Positions 1 through 7,918 of a DNA stretch of 64,000 bases are shown piece by piece; position 1 is the first letter of the stretch; each line of letters starts with the position of its first letter. Source of the DNA: Salinivirga sp964413185 (GTDB lineage Bacteria; Bacteroidota; Bacteroidia; Bacteroidales; Salinivirgaceae); the NCBI GenBank assembly GCA_964413185.1, contig CAYPSX010000001.1, positions 10,537-74,536 on the forward strand, given 5' to 3'. The notes under the pieces are model-generated. The model saw only the letters and a program-made list of their open reading frames with translations, had not been told where the DNA came from and ran no database searches. Both the position numbers and the translations under genes were made by a program.

Positions 1-363
1 GGCTAAAGTGCCGATTACATCATCAGCTTCATATCCTTTTTGCTCGATGAGGGGAATATTCATGGCTTCGATGAGTTTGCGGATATACGGAATATTTATC
101 CGGATATCTTCGGGCATCTCTTCCCGTGTGGCTTTATATTCTTTGTACATTTCGTGCCTGAATGTGGGGGCACTTACATCGAAAACTACGGCCACATGGT
201 CGGGATTTTCGTTTTTGAGCAATTCAAGCAAAATATTCATAAACCCGAACGAAGCGGAAGTATTCATTCCTTTGCTGTTAATTCGCGGGTTTTTAATAAA
301 TGCGAAATATGATCTATAAATCAACGCATAAGCATCGAGTAGGAAAAGCTTTGGTTTAGACAT
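1..363 (-). CDS. polA: DNA polymerase I, N-terminal part (cut by window edge)
   Basis: First 121 residues of DNA polymerase I; the rest lies beyond position 1. What is visible is the start of the 5'-3' exonuclease (FEN-like) domain that removes RNA primers and damaged strands: the N-terminal metal-site strand with LFLLDAYALIYRSYFAF, the block around FDVSAPTFRHEMYKEYKA and the GYEADDVIGTLA metal-binding segment. The ATG is at 361-363. The gene lies 21 bases after the queD stop on the same strand, so the two are probably co-transcribed. The polymerase and proofreading domains cannot be seen, so activity cannot be judged. The identification is firm from these motifs. Confidence 0.93.
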   Translation of the reverse strand, partial: MSKPKLFLLDAYALIYRSYFAFIKNPRINSKGMNTSASFGFMNILLELLKNENPDHVAVVFDVSAPTFRHEMYKEYKATREEMPEDIRINIPYIRKLIEAMNIPLIEQKGYEADDVIGTLA

Positions 364-384
364 CTTTAATATTTTTATTCATAA

Positions 385-828
385 TTAAGCATTATCACTT
401 GCATACCATTCGGCATAGCTGGTAGCAGTTTCATATAGTTTTATGCTGTGTACGGTAATTCCTTCGGGCAGGCGCTTGTTAATTTTCATTGCATAATCGG
501 CTACCAGGTTTTCACATGTTGGCTGGTACGGACTTGCAATGATATTTTCGAACAAGCGTTTCATTTCTTCCAACCGTTCGTCGTTCTCAGCAACCACAAC
601 AGCATGATCGTAAAGGTTTATTATTTCCTCGTTGACCAGTTTTTTTAGTTGTCCAAAATCCATGAGCATGCCATGTTTGGGACTGTTTATGTCGTTAATT
701 GGCTCGCCAATTATGGTAACATATAATTTGTAAGAGTGGCCGTGAATATTGCGGCATGGCCCATCGTAATGGCGCAGTGCGTGAGCCATTTCAAAACTGA
801 ATTCTTTTGTAAGACGTATTTTATTCAT
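385..828 (-). CDS. queD: 6-carboxytetrahydropterin synthase (QueD/PTPS family)
   Basis: 147-residue member of the 6-pyruvoyl-tetrahydropterin synthase family. In bacteria it usually makes 6-carboxy-5,6,7,8-tetrahydropterin from dihydroneopterin triphosphate for queuosine and other deazapurines. The FEMAH segment and CRNIHGHSY supply the zinc-binding histidines and the catalytic cysteine of the CxxxHGH motif; YDHAVVV and LYETATSYAEW are the C-terminal family blocks with the substrate-binding Glu. A longer frame exists from a TTG at 852, but the ATG at 826-828 is preferred because it gives the normal N-terminus and starts one base after the upstream gene's stop. No other queuosine gene is in view, so a folate/pterin role is not excluded. 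Confidence 0.88.
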   Translation of the reverse strand: MNKIRLTKEFSFEMAHALRHYDGPCRNIHGHSYKLYVTIIGEPINDINSPKHGMLMDFGQLKKLVNEEIINLYDHAVVVAENDERLEEMKRLFENIIASPYQPTCENLVADYAMKINKRLPEGITVHSIKLYETATSYAEWYASDNA

Positions 829-829
829 A

Positions 830-1516
830 TTATTTATTTCTGGTAAGATCAATCAAGTAATGATATAATAAAACAGGGCTTTTTTGTAATACCCGGGGAT
901 GAGTGGAAGATAACTTTTCAACAAAAGGAAAAGTTTGATTTCCAGTCAGGATTTCTTCCTCGCCAGTCCAATCTATTGTTTCATCAGTATTATTTTGAGA
1001 TAATTCTTTAATCCAATTATTTATTTTTCCAATCCATTCGTGAGAACTTCTACTTTGAATGTATCCAAACATTCCACATACTTTAAGATGAGATGAATGG
1101 TGTCCCCTTTTGAACCGCTCAATACCACCGCGTATTCCGCAAACATACTCCTTATTATTTGATGATTCGGAAAATCGTTTAGCTTCGAATTCAATTATCG
1201 GTAATGGCTTATGAGTTCGAGACATTACAAAAACACCAATATCTGTCTCCTTTTCCGATTCTGGTTGGGTTGGATTTTTACTGAATCGAAAAGGGAAATA
1301 GCTTTCAGTTTCATTTTTACAAAGCTCAAAATGCATTATTAGTGTATCACTTATGCGATTCTCCTTCTCTGAGTCTTTGGTTAATTGGTAGTAGCCGGGG
1401 AAATCAGAAATATATTTATCGATAAACGACAATATTATATCGACCTCGAAATTTGACTCTACACTCAAATCATTCGGTTTTGGGGACTGGTATGATGGTA
1501 AAGAATCTCTAAGCAT
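830..1516 (-). CDS. Putative restriction endonuclease, PD-(D/E)xK type, paired with upstream methyltransferase
   Basis: 228-residue protein without a family I can name. The middle shows a plausible PD-(D/E)xK nuclease core: an acidic residue in KETDIGVFV, followed after about 17 residues by the hydrophobic strand IIEFEAKRF, where E-A-K fits the ExK half of the active site. No signal peptide or membrane segment. The start is taken at the ATG at 1514-1516, overlapping the methyltransferase stop by 8 bases; another ATG at 1559-1561 would add 15 residues and overlap it by 53. The tight coupling to an N6-adenine methyltransferase suggests it is the cognate nuclease. That role is inferred; the visible nuclease motif is moderately convincing. 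Confidence 0.6.
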   Translation of the reverse strand: MLRDSLPSYQSPKPNDLSVESNFEVDIILSFIDKYISDFPGYYQLTKDSEKENRISDTLIMHFELCKNETESYFPFRFSKNPTQPESEKETDIGVFVMSRTHKPLPIIEFEAKRFSESSNNKEYVCGIRGGIERFKRGHHSSHLKVCGMFGYIQSRSSHEWIGKINNWIKELSQNNTDETIDWTGEEEILTGNQTFPFVEKLSSTHPRVLQKSPVLLYHYLIDLTRNK

Positions 1517-4409
1517 TATGATAACGGGATTTAATATAATCGGCAAAAGTTTCATCTGCATCCCTTAATGCAATAGATGGTAACCAATAACGTAATTGTT
1601 TGGGTTTGGCTAAAATAATTGAGTCGGGTCCATAAGCCATAATAATGCGTTGTATATGTGTTTTTTGCTGATTTTCTTTGCGAGTTGGAATTGCTGCTGC
1701 AATATATTGCTCTAAATCAGCAGTTTTTTCTTGTTTAGGAACTAATTTCTCAGAAGAATAATCAAAATGTAATGCGTAATATTTCCCGGCATCTATAATT
1801 TTAAATAGTTGGAATGATTTTTCTTTTTGGTAGATACTGTTGAGCGTTTTGCAGAAAAATTCATTGTACCTGTAGATTTCGTTTGCAGAAACGATCTTTT
1901 CCAAACTGTTTCCGGAACCAGAATTTAAGAAATAATCCATAGCGTCATTTAAAATCACTTCTTCAGCCTCTGATAACTTCACATCATTAATATCTTCAGG
2001 GTAGGGAATGTTTAAAATATCTTCATCATATAAAGAGGTCGCTTTAATTATCTTAACCCGACTACTTGTCGCTAATATAAAAAAACGCAGTAAAGTATCG
2101 TTAGACTTAATATACGCTTCTAATCTTTTTAGCTCATCAGAAGAGTCTATTGGCGAATGTATCGCCAGAATATCACTCTTAAAAACAAGATCTTTCCCAA
2201 CATATTCAACTATTAGTTGATTTGGAGGTAAAATCTTTCTAATAAGTAAATGTGGCGCTTTAAAAATATTAGGATTGGTTCTTCTATGAAACTTCTCAAT
2301 CGAACAACTTTCAACCAAATTGTAGTTTATTCCTTCTTCAGAAAATGCACTTGTGGGGAGGTATGGCAGACCTGTAATGTAATCTAAATGTTTCCCTTTC
2401 TTGTTTTCAATAAATCCCTCACCTTTTATCCATCCCTCACCTTTTTTACTGTTTATAAAACTCCCTAGTCTACGTGCTTTGGATAATCGTTCCAGCAATT
2501 GTACCAACCTTCCTCCCCCCATTAAATTAGCCTTCCATACATAAGGATTATTTATGACAGAATCTTTAGGAACAAAGTGAAAATCATAATGGTCAAATTC
2601 TAAAAAAAGCCTATTCGCATTTGAAAATGTTCTGTTTGCAACAAGATGTAAAACATCTTTATTGTCAGGTAAGGCTTTTTGAATAAAAACAGCGGCTGTG
2701 GCTACAATTTTCCTACCCCAAAGCTTATCGGCCAGCTTTGTAAAATCTATTACCTGTAACAAGTTATTTTGAGAAAACAATTCTTGCTTAAAGCGTTGGT
2801 CTTTTTGATAAAGGATAGGACCTGATGGTTGAATTAAACATAAAACAGCGTCTTCTTTTAGTAATTTCAATGATTGAACAAGGAAGTGTAAGGCAGGATT
2901 TTCATCAGGAATATGTAATTTGCTTTCGTATCCAAATTTTTCTTTTAATTGTTTGAAATGTTTTTTTCTACTTGGCTCTTTGCCATTTACAGGAGGGAGG
3001 TTAAACGGCGGATTTCCAATCACTAAGTCGAAATCGGCCTTAGGGTTATCCGTTATGAAAGCAAAAAAATCGTGCGTAAGAATATTTTGACTTAAGTCGG
3101 GGAATTTCAATTTTTCCCAGGTTTGTGAATTTAAATCCACTTCATCTAAAACGGCTAATGCCAAACTAAAAACAGAAAGACGAACGGCATCCTGCTCAAT
3201 ATCAACACCATGGATGTTTTTTAATAAAAGTTTCTTTAATGTGGTTAATGATGGTTTAATAAGCTTTCCTGTTTTCTTCCATTGCTCGTACCGCCACCAT
3301 TGTACAATGCGTTTGTAGGTTTTCACAAGAAATATTCCTGAACCGCAACTAATGTCAATTAATTTAAAATCATTCTTTGGTTGCTTTAATGGCATGCACT
3401 CGTCAACTAAAGTGCTAACAATCATTTCGGGCGTATATACAATATCTTTGCTGTCGGTAAGTAATTCTTCATAGACCGAGCTTATAACTTCGACCGGAAG
3501 GTGTGAAAAAGAGTATAACCGCCATAAAACATATTGATTGTTTTGAATGTTACCATCTAGATAATCTGCTAAGTTATTGACTTCCGATTTCTGAATGGCT
3601 TCTCTTTCGGCTTCTTCATCCCATTTGAATATTTGCCCATTAAAATCTTTTGATAGTTGGTCTAATAAATCAAGAATTTTTCCTTTACGTATTGTGTCGC
3701 AGAAATTTGAACATTGAAAATTTCTCTTAAAATATGTGCCTGCAAAATATCCACTTGAACTTTTTTCATCCCTTTCCTCAAGGTACTTAACCAACAAACT
3801 CTGCACCAACAACTTTAGTGCAACATGCCTGTCTAAACCCGATTCCTTTTGAAAATCAGAAAAAACCTTTTTGATCCCTCTTATTAAGTCTCTGGCAGCT
3901 GATTCTTCAAACCGGAAATCCTTTTTATCGTGTTGCTCATCCCAAAATACTCCGGTGTCAAAATCCTTCGCATTAAATTCTTTAATGGCAGCGCCGGTTT
4001 TAGTTAATATTTCTTTTGCATAGCTATTTTTTTCTTCTTTAGGTCTTTTTCTGGAGTCAAATATGCTTACTGAGGATTTCTCAATGATAAGATAAGCCGG
4101 AACCTGAAAACCATTCCACATTCGGATGTGAATTTCATTTTTCTTCTCATTTGTCAGTACATTATCAGTGTAGTCAAATAAATACAATTGAGGGACTGAA
4201 GCTCTGCCATCTTGAAAATGACGAAAATATACGGCGTCAGCTTTAAATTTTGTTTTGGCGGTTTCTAATGCAAAAAGAATATTGGGAGTTGCTAAGTTTG
4301 GGTTGATGTTTTCGTAATCATTTGTCAACAGAATACCACTAGCCTCATTATCTTTAATTAATGAGAAGTTTAAGTTAGCTATTTGGTGTTCAAATAATTG
4401 TGTCGACAT
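1509..4409 (-). CDS. N6-adenine DNA methyltransferase, large type I/IIG-like restriction-modification protein
   Basis: 966-residue DNA methyltransferase. The catalytic part lies near the middle: the AdoMet-binding motif I LIDISCGSGIFLV (about residue 355) and motif IV VIGNPPFNLPP (about residue 465), the NPPF form of N6-adenine enzymes with gamma-class order. About 350 residues precede it, with a helical stretch typical of type I HsdM and type IIG enzymes, and the C-terminal 400 residues contain what is probably the target recognition domain (around the SCSIEKFHRRTNPNIFKAPH region). I see no clear nuclease motif in the N-terminus, so cleavage is more likely carried by the overlapping downstream gene. 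Some 200 bases of A/T-rich sequence separate it from tcdA. A weak TAnnTTTG box (TATTTTTG, 4436-4443) lies 27 bases upstream of the ATG. Confidence 0.85.
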   Translation of the reverse strand: MSTQLFEHQIANLNFSLIKDNEASGILLTNDYENINPNLATPNILFALETAKTKFKADAVYFRHFQDGRASVPQLYLFDYTDNVLTNEKKNEIHIRMWNGFQVPAYLIIEKSSVSIFDSRKRPKEEKNSYAKEILTKTGAAIKEFNAKDFDTGVFWDEQHDKKDFRFEESAARDLIRGIKKVFSDFQKESGLDRHVALKLLVQSLLVKYLEERDEKSSSGYFAGTYFKRNFQCSNFCDTIRKGKILDLLDQLSKDFNGQIFKWDEEAEREAIQKSEVNNLADYLDGNIQNNQYVLWRLYSFSHLPVEVISSVYEELLTDSKDIVYTPEMIVSTLVDECMPLKQPKNDFKLIDISCGSGIFLVKTYKRIVQWWRYEQWKKTGKLIKPSLTTLKKLLLKNIHGVDIEQDAVRLSVFSLALAVLDEVDLNSQTWEKLKFPDLSQNILTHDFFAFITDNPKADFDLVIGNPPFNLPPVNGKEPSRKKHFKQLKEKFGYESKLHIPDENPALHFLVQSLKLLKEDAVLCLIQPSGPILYQKDQRFKQELFSQNNLLQVIDFTKLADKLWGRKIVATAAVFIQKALPDNKDVLHLVANRTFSNANRLFLEFDHYDFHFVPKDSVINNPYVWKANLMGGGRLVQLLERLSKARRLGSFINSKKGEGWIKGEGFIENKKGKHLDYITGLPYLPTSAFSEEGINYNLVESCSIEKFHRRTNPNIFKAPHLLIRKILPPNQLIVEYVGKDLVFKSDILAIHSPIDSSDELKRLEAYIKSNDTLLRFFILATSSRVKIIKATSLYDEDILNIPYPEDINDVKLSEAEEVILNDAMDYFLNSGSGNSLEKIVSANEIYRYNEFFCKTLNSIYQKEKSFQLFKIIDAGKYYALHFDYSSEKLVPKQEKTADLEQYIAAAIPTRKENQQKTHIQRIIMAYGPDSIILAKPKQLRYWLPSIALRDADETFADYIKSRYHNA

Positions 4410-4623
4410 ATTAACTATTCAGATAATCGTATTAACAAAAATACGTTTTTTATACATGATTCACTAAAATTAACTATCCATTTTCTATTTGGTCAAAAGG
4501 CAACGAATCTGAATTTGATCTTTTTATTAACCTGCATCATTTTTGAATAATCTGTAATTTCAACCATAAAATAAACTGAGAGTATATAACAAAATCATTC
4601 CCTTTTAAAGCAAATTAAAACTA

Positions 4624-5325
4624 TCACACATTCCGTAAAACTTCGGCGGCGCAGAAGCATCCGAACACATTGGGCATGTACGAAATTGTGCCCACGTTTG
4701 AGGCTTTGTTTGTGCCATTTTCGAGTTGTACGGCTTCTTTTTGAACTATTTCGGGCGAAAAAACGGCTTTCACTCCTTTTCTGATGCCTAATTTGTACAA
4801 CCGCTTGCGCACCATTCGGGCAAGCTGGCAATGATGTGTTTTACTAATGTCGGCCACCTGAACCTGCCCCGGATCGGTTTTCCCTCCACTGCCCATGGAG
4901 CTGATAATCGGGATGTTCATTTGTTTACAATGATAAATCAGATCAACTTTGGGCGTTAATGTATCAATGGCATCCACAACATAATCGAATCCGGTTTCCA
5001 ACACCTCTTTTATTCGCTGATCGCGCAAATATTCATTAAGAACAGTCAAGTCAAGTTGTGGATTGATATCCATAAGCCGGGCAGCCATTACATCGACTTT
5101 GTTTTTGTCGATGGTTGAATGCAGCGCGGGCAGTTGCCGGTTTATGTTTGTTGGTTCAACGGAATCTGCATCAACTATGGTTAAATGACCGATGCCGCCG
5201 CGCACCAATTGTTCTGCGGTTGATGCACCAACACCGCCAATGCCCACCACAAGTACGCGCTTTGATTTCAGTTGATTTAGTTTTTCTTTTCCCAGCAATA
5301 AAGCTGTTCGCTCATTCCAGCTCAT
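4624..5325 (-). CDS. tcdA: tRNA threonylcarbamoyladenosine dehydratase (TcdA/YgdL, ThiF/E1-like)
   Basis: 233-residue E1-like protein of the ThiF superfamily. TcdA uses ATP to cyclise t6A37 to ct6A37 in ANN-decoding tRNAs. The nucleotide-binding VLVVGIGGVGASTAEQL is followed by GIGHLTIVDADSVEPTNINR with the conserved Arg, and FDYVVDAIDTLTPKVDL is the E1 crossover region. The later SSMGSGGKTDPGQVQVADIS and ARMVRKRLYKLGI blocks are characteristic of TcdA and not of ThiF or MoeB. The length fits. The start overlaps the end of tatD by 14 bases, so the two are translationally coupled, with the aminotransferase upstream in the same run. Confidence 0.9.
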   Translation of the reverse strand: MSWNERTALLLGKEKLNQLKSKRVLVVGIGGVGASTAEQLVRGGIGHLTIVDADSVEPTNINRQLPALHSTIDKNKVDVMAARLMDINPQLDLTVLNEYLRDQRIKEVLETGFDYVVDAIDTLTPKVDLIYHCKQMNIPIISSMGSGGKTDPGQVQVADISKTHHCQLARMVRKRLYKLGIRKGVKAVFSPEIVQKEAVQLENGTNKASNVGTISYMPNVFGCFCAAEVLRNV

Positions 5326-5974
5326 GGGACAGGTGTTTAAAAAGTTTGTTGAAATTTTGTTCTATTTGGTTTTCTAAAGCGGCTAAATCTCCATTAAAAA
5401 AGGGCAAAAATGCTTCGTAAACTAATTTTATATCAATATCAGCCTCATCGGTTTCAAAAAACACGCGGTTTGCCGGAATTTTTTGAAGCATGTTTTTCAT
5501 TTTTTTGTGCGGATTTATTATCGCTTCGCCTAATGAGAAAAACACCGGATAGTCCAGTAATTGTTCCATTTGTTGGTCATTTCCGCGGAATCCGTGAAAG
5601 ATGAACTTTAAACTATTATATTTTTTGATAAACGGGAAAATATCAGCTTGTGTTTTAACCTGATGAATAATAACCGGTAAATTTAATTCCCGGGCAAGTT
5701 TCAGTTGTTGCTCTAATACATTTTTTTGTTTTTCAAGGTCAGGGCCTTTTGCACGGTCGAGCCCGCATTCGCCAATAGCTGCCAAACCTTTTGGGCAATT
5801 GTTTTTAAATTTTTTGGATAAAATTTCAACATTTTTCGAATTCGACCACCACGGATGCTCACCGATAGAAAAAACATTAAATTCTATGTTTTTGGATGAC
5901 AAAAAATCGGCTGCATGCACGTTTACAATGCACTTCCACGATCGGGGCCGATGCGTATGAATATCTATCAGCAT
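5312..5974 (-). CDS. TatD family metal-dependent hydrolase
   Basis: 220-residue TatD-family protein of the amidohydrolase superfamily; characterised members are Mg-dependent 3'-5' exonucleases acting on DNA or RNA. Visible metal ligands are the N-terminal HxH in LIDIHTHRP, the Glu in AIGECGLDRAKG, a His in LPVIIHQVKTQ, a His in FIFHGFRG and the Asp in FFETDEADI. At 220 residues it is shorter than the usual 255-265 TatD, which seems to come from short loops and a short C-terminus; all the ligand blocks are present. It lies 7 bases after the aminotransferase stop and overlaps tcdA by 14 bases. Confidence 0.85.
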   Translation of the reverse strand: MLIDIHTHRPRSWKCIVNVHAADFLSSKNIEFNVFSIGEHPWWSNSKNVEILSKKFKNNCPKGLAAIGECGLDRAKGPDLEKQKNVLEQQLKLARELNLPVIIHQVKTQADIFPFIKKYNSLKFIFHGFRGNDQQMEQLLDYPVFFSLGEAIINPHKKMKNMLQKIPANRVFFETDEADIDIKLVYEAFLPFFNGDLAALENQIEQNFNKLFKHLSHELE

Positions 5975-5981
5975 AGAAAAT

Positions 5982-7136
5982 TCAGACCTGTTTTAATCGT
6001 TCTATAGCTTTTTCCACAGTATCTTGCGGACGGGCAAAGCAAAAACGTAAAATTCCGTAATTGGTTTGATCGTGAGAATAAGCTGATAGAGGAATGCCGG
6101 CTACACCGTGTTCCTTAATTAATTTCAGCGCCATATCTTTGTCTGACAGGTTATCGGGGTTTTCATATTTAACGGGCTGAAAAATACCTGATTTTACCGG
6201 TATAGGCTCAAACGAAGTTTCTTTCAGTTTACTAAACAGGAAATCGCGTTTTTCTGCAAATTTGCGGGCATTTGCGGCAAAATCTACACCGTTTGACAAA
6301 TATTCATCGAGGGCAAACTGCGCGGGTGTGTTCACATTAAAGGCAATATACTGATGCAGTTTCCGGAATTCGTGCATTAAATCTTCCGGGGCAAGGCAAT
6401 AACCTACGCGCCAGCCGGTAATTTGAAATGTTTTGCCAAATCCGCCTACCACGAAGCTCCGTTTTATAAGTTCTTTGTTTTTGGCAATGGAGTGATGTTC
6501 GTAGCCATCATAAACTAAAAATTGCAAACTTTCATCGGCCAAAATCATGATGTCGGTTCCGTTAACTATTCGCTGTAACTCTTCCAGGTCGTGTGCTTTT
6601 AAAATTCGGCCTGTTGGGTTGTGCGGATTATTGATGATGATAAACCGTGTTTTGGGCGAAATTAGACGTTGAACTTTTGACCAGTCAATATGAAAATCGG
6701 GTTGTTCGAGCTCTGCGTACACAGGTTTGCCGTGGTTAATTTCAACAGTTGGTGCAAAAAGATCGTATGAAGGCTCAAAAACAATAACTTCATCGTTATC
6801 GCGAACCATGGTAGACAAAATTGTGTAGATGGCCTGCGATGCACCGGCTGTAATGGTTATTTCGCTACTCGGGTCGTAGACGCATCCGTATTGCTCTTTA
6901 AAAATTTGGCCGATATTTCGCCTGAGCCCCTTATGCCCGTTAGATGAAAGGTAATAATTGCGATCTTCATCGATATGTTTTTTTAGCAAGCGTGCCAAAT
7001 CGTGGTTCATTTCAAAATTAGGAAAGCCCCGCGCTAAATCCAACGCCCTGTATTCGTTAAAAAGCCTGGAGACTTCTGTGAATATCATTGTGCCGTAATC
7101 GGCAATTTTTCCTCGGATGGTATGATTAAACTCCAT
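5982..7136 (-). CDS. PLP-dependent aminotransferase, methionine aminotransferase (YbdL) type
   Basis: 384-residue fold-type I aminotransferase of class I/II. The N-terminus (FNEYRALDLARGFPNF) resembles the YbdL/kynurenine-aminotransferase branch, which transaminates methionine, phenylalanine and related amino acids with 2-oxoacids. The PLP lysine is in GGFGKTFQITGWRVGY (about residue 237); the cofactor-contacting NNPHNPTGRI and the C-terminal LRFCFARP with its carboxylate-binding Arg are present. It is first in the run aminotransferase-tatD-tcdA. A TAnnTTTG box (TATTTTTG, 7191-7198, minus strand) lies about 55 bases upstream of the ATG, but no good -33 element accompanies it. Substrate preference is inferred from family resemblance only. 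Confidence 0.85.
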   Translation of the reverse strand: MEFNHTIRGKIADYGTMIFTEVSRLFNEYRALDLARGFPNFEMNHDLARLLKKHIDEDRNYYLSSNGHKGLRRNIGQIFKEQYGCVYDPSSEITITAGASQAIYTILSTMVRDNDEVIVFEPSYDLFAPTVEINHGKPVYAELEQPDFHIDWSKVQRLISPKTRFIIINNPHNPTGRILKAHDLEELQRIVNGTDIMILADESLQFLVYDGYEHHSIAKNKELIKRSFVVGGFGKTFQITGWRVGYCLAPEDLMHEFRKLHQYIAFNVNTPAQFALDEYLSNGVDFAANARKFAEKRDFLFSKLKETSFEPIPVKSGIFQPVKYENPDNLSDKDMALKLIKEHGVAGIPLSAYSHDQTNYGILRFCFARPQDTVEKAIERLKQV

Positions 7137-7207
7137 GAATTATTTTTTAATGGCATCTGTTATAAAAACAACTTGACATGCATTTCGTTGCAAAAATAGG
7201 CAAAGTT

Positions 7208-7918
7208 TTAATGATTAAAAACTTGTTTTAAAATGTCGTAAGATTTTAATTGATTAACATTCAGGTGGATGCGGTAAAAGTCTAAAATTCGTGATAAAAG
7301 TTCCTGCAAAACTTCATGTTTGAGCTTAAGTTTATAAAACGCCGAGATTTTTGTTTGCAGTAGTTCATCGAATGGTTCGCTTATGTTTTGAGGTATTGTG
7401 TCGTGCATAATTTGGCCTACATACGTGCCCTCGGACGGGGAAAAATATGAAGAAGCCTCACCTCTTTGTCCGGGATAAAAACCCAGAAAACGTGTCAAAT
7501 GTACGAGAAAAACAACATGAAAAGCATTAAAATTCTCTGTTTGTTGATCGTAAAGATGAAAAGCATGGGTAAGAAAAGAAAATAGCTCCGGGTCAGGCTC
7601 ATGCTCCGGTATTACTTTACCCATAATTTCGGCCAGAAACTGAGCAACAGTACCTTTAGCCACAGAAAACGGAATATGGCGGTATGGTGCCGCAAAACGA
7701 ATCTGGCTGATGCGTTGTATCGCCTTTTGATTTTGGTGGTTTATTTCAAAACTTAAATGAAAAAGAGGTTGGTAATAGTTGGAACTGCCTTTTTTACGAT
7801 TTCTGCGCACCATGGCTGCAATTCGTCCAAAATCTTTTGTGTATAAATGAAGAATACTTTGGCTGTCGCTGTAACGTATTACCCGTAACACAACAGCTTC
7901 GGTTGTTGTGTTGCTCAT
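7208..7918 (-). CDS. recO: DNA repair protein RecO
   Basis: 236-residue RecO, the recombination mediator that with RecR loads RecA on SSB-coated DNA and anneals complementary strands. The N-terminal OB-fold is seen in TEAVVLRVIRYSDSQSIL and TKDFGRIAAMVRRNRK, followed by the helical domain with LAEIMGKVIPEHEPDPELF and the FLGFYPG block. The protein contains no cysteine, so the four-Cys zinc site found in many RecO proteins is absent. Its ATG overlaps the stop of the upstream PorZ-like gene as ATGA (7915-7918), so translation of the two is linked. Confidence 0.9.
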   Translation of the reverse strand: MSNTTTEAVVLRVIRYSDSQSILHLYTKDFGRIAAMVRRNRKKGSSNYYQPLFHLSFEINHQNQKAIQRISQIRFAAPYRHIPFSVAKGTVAQFLAEIMGKVIPEHEPDPELFSFLTHAFHLYDQQTENFNAFHVVFLVHLTRFLGFYPGQRGEASSYFSPSEGTYVGQIMHDTIPQNISEPFDELLQTKISAFYKLKLKHEVLQELLSRILDFYRIHLNVNQLKSYDILKQVFNH

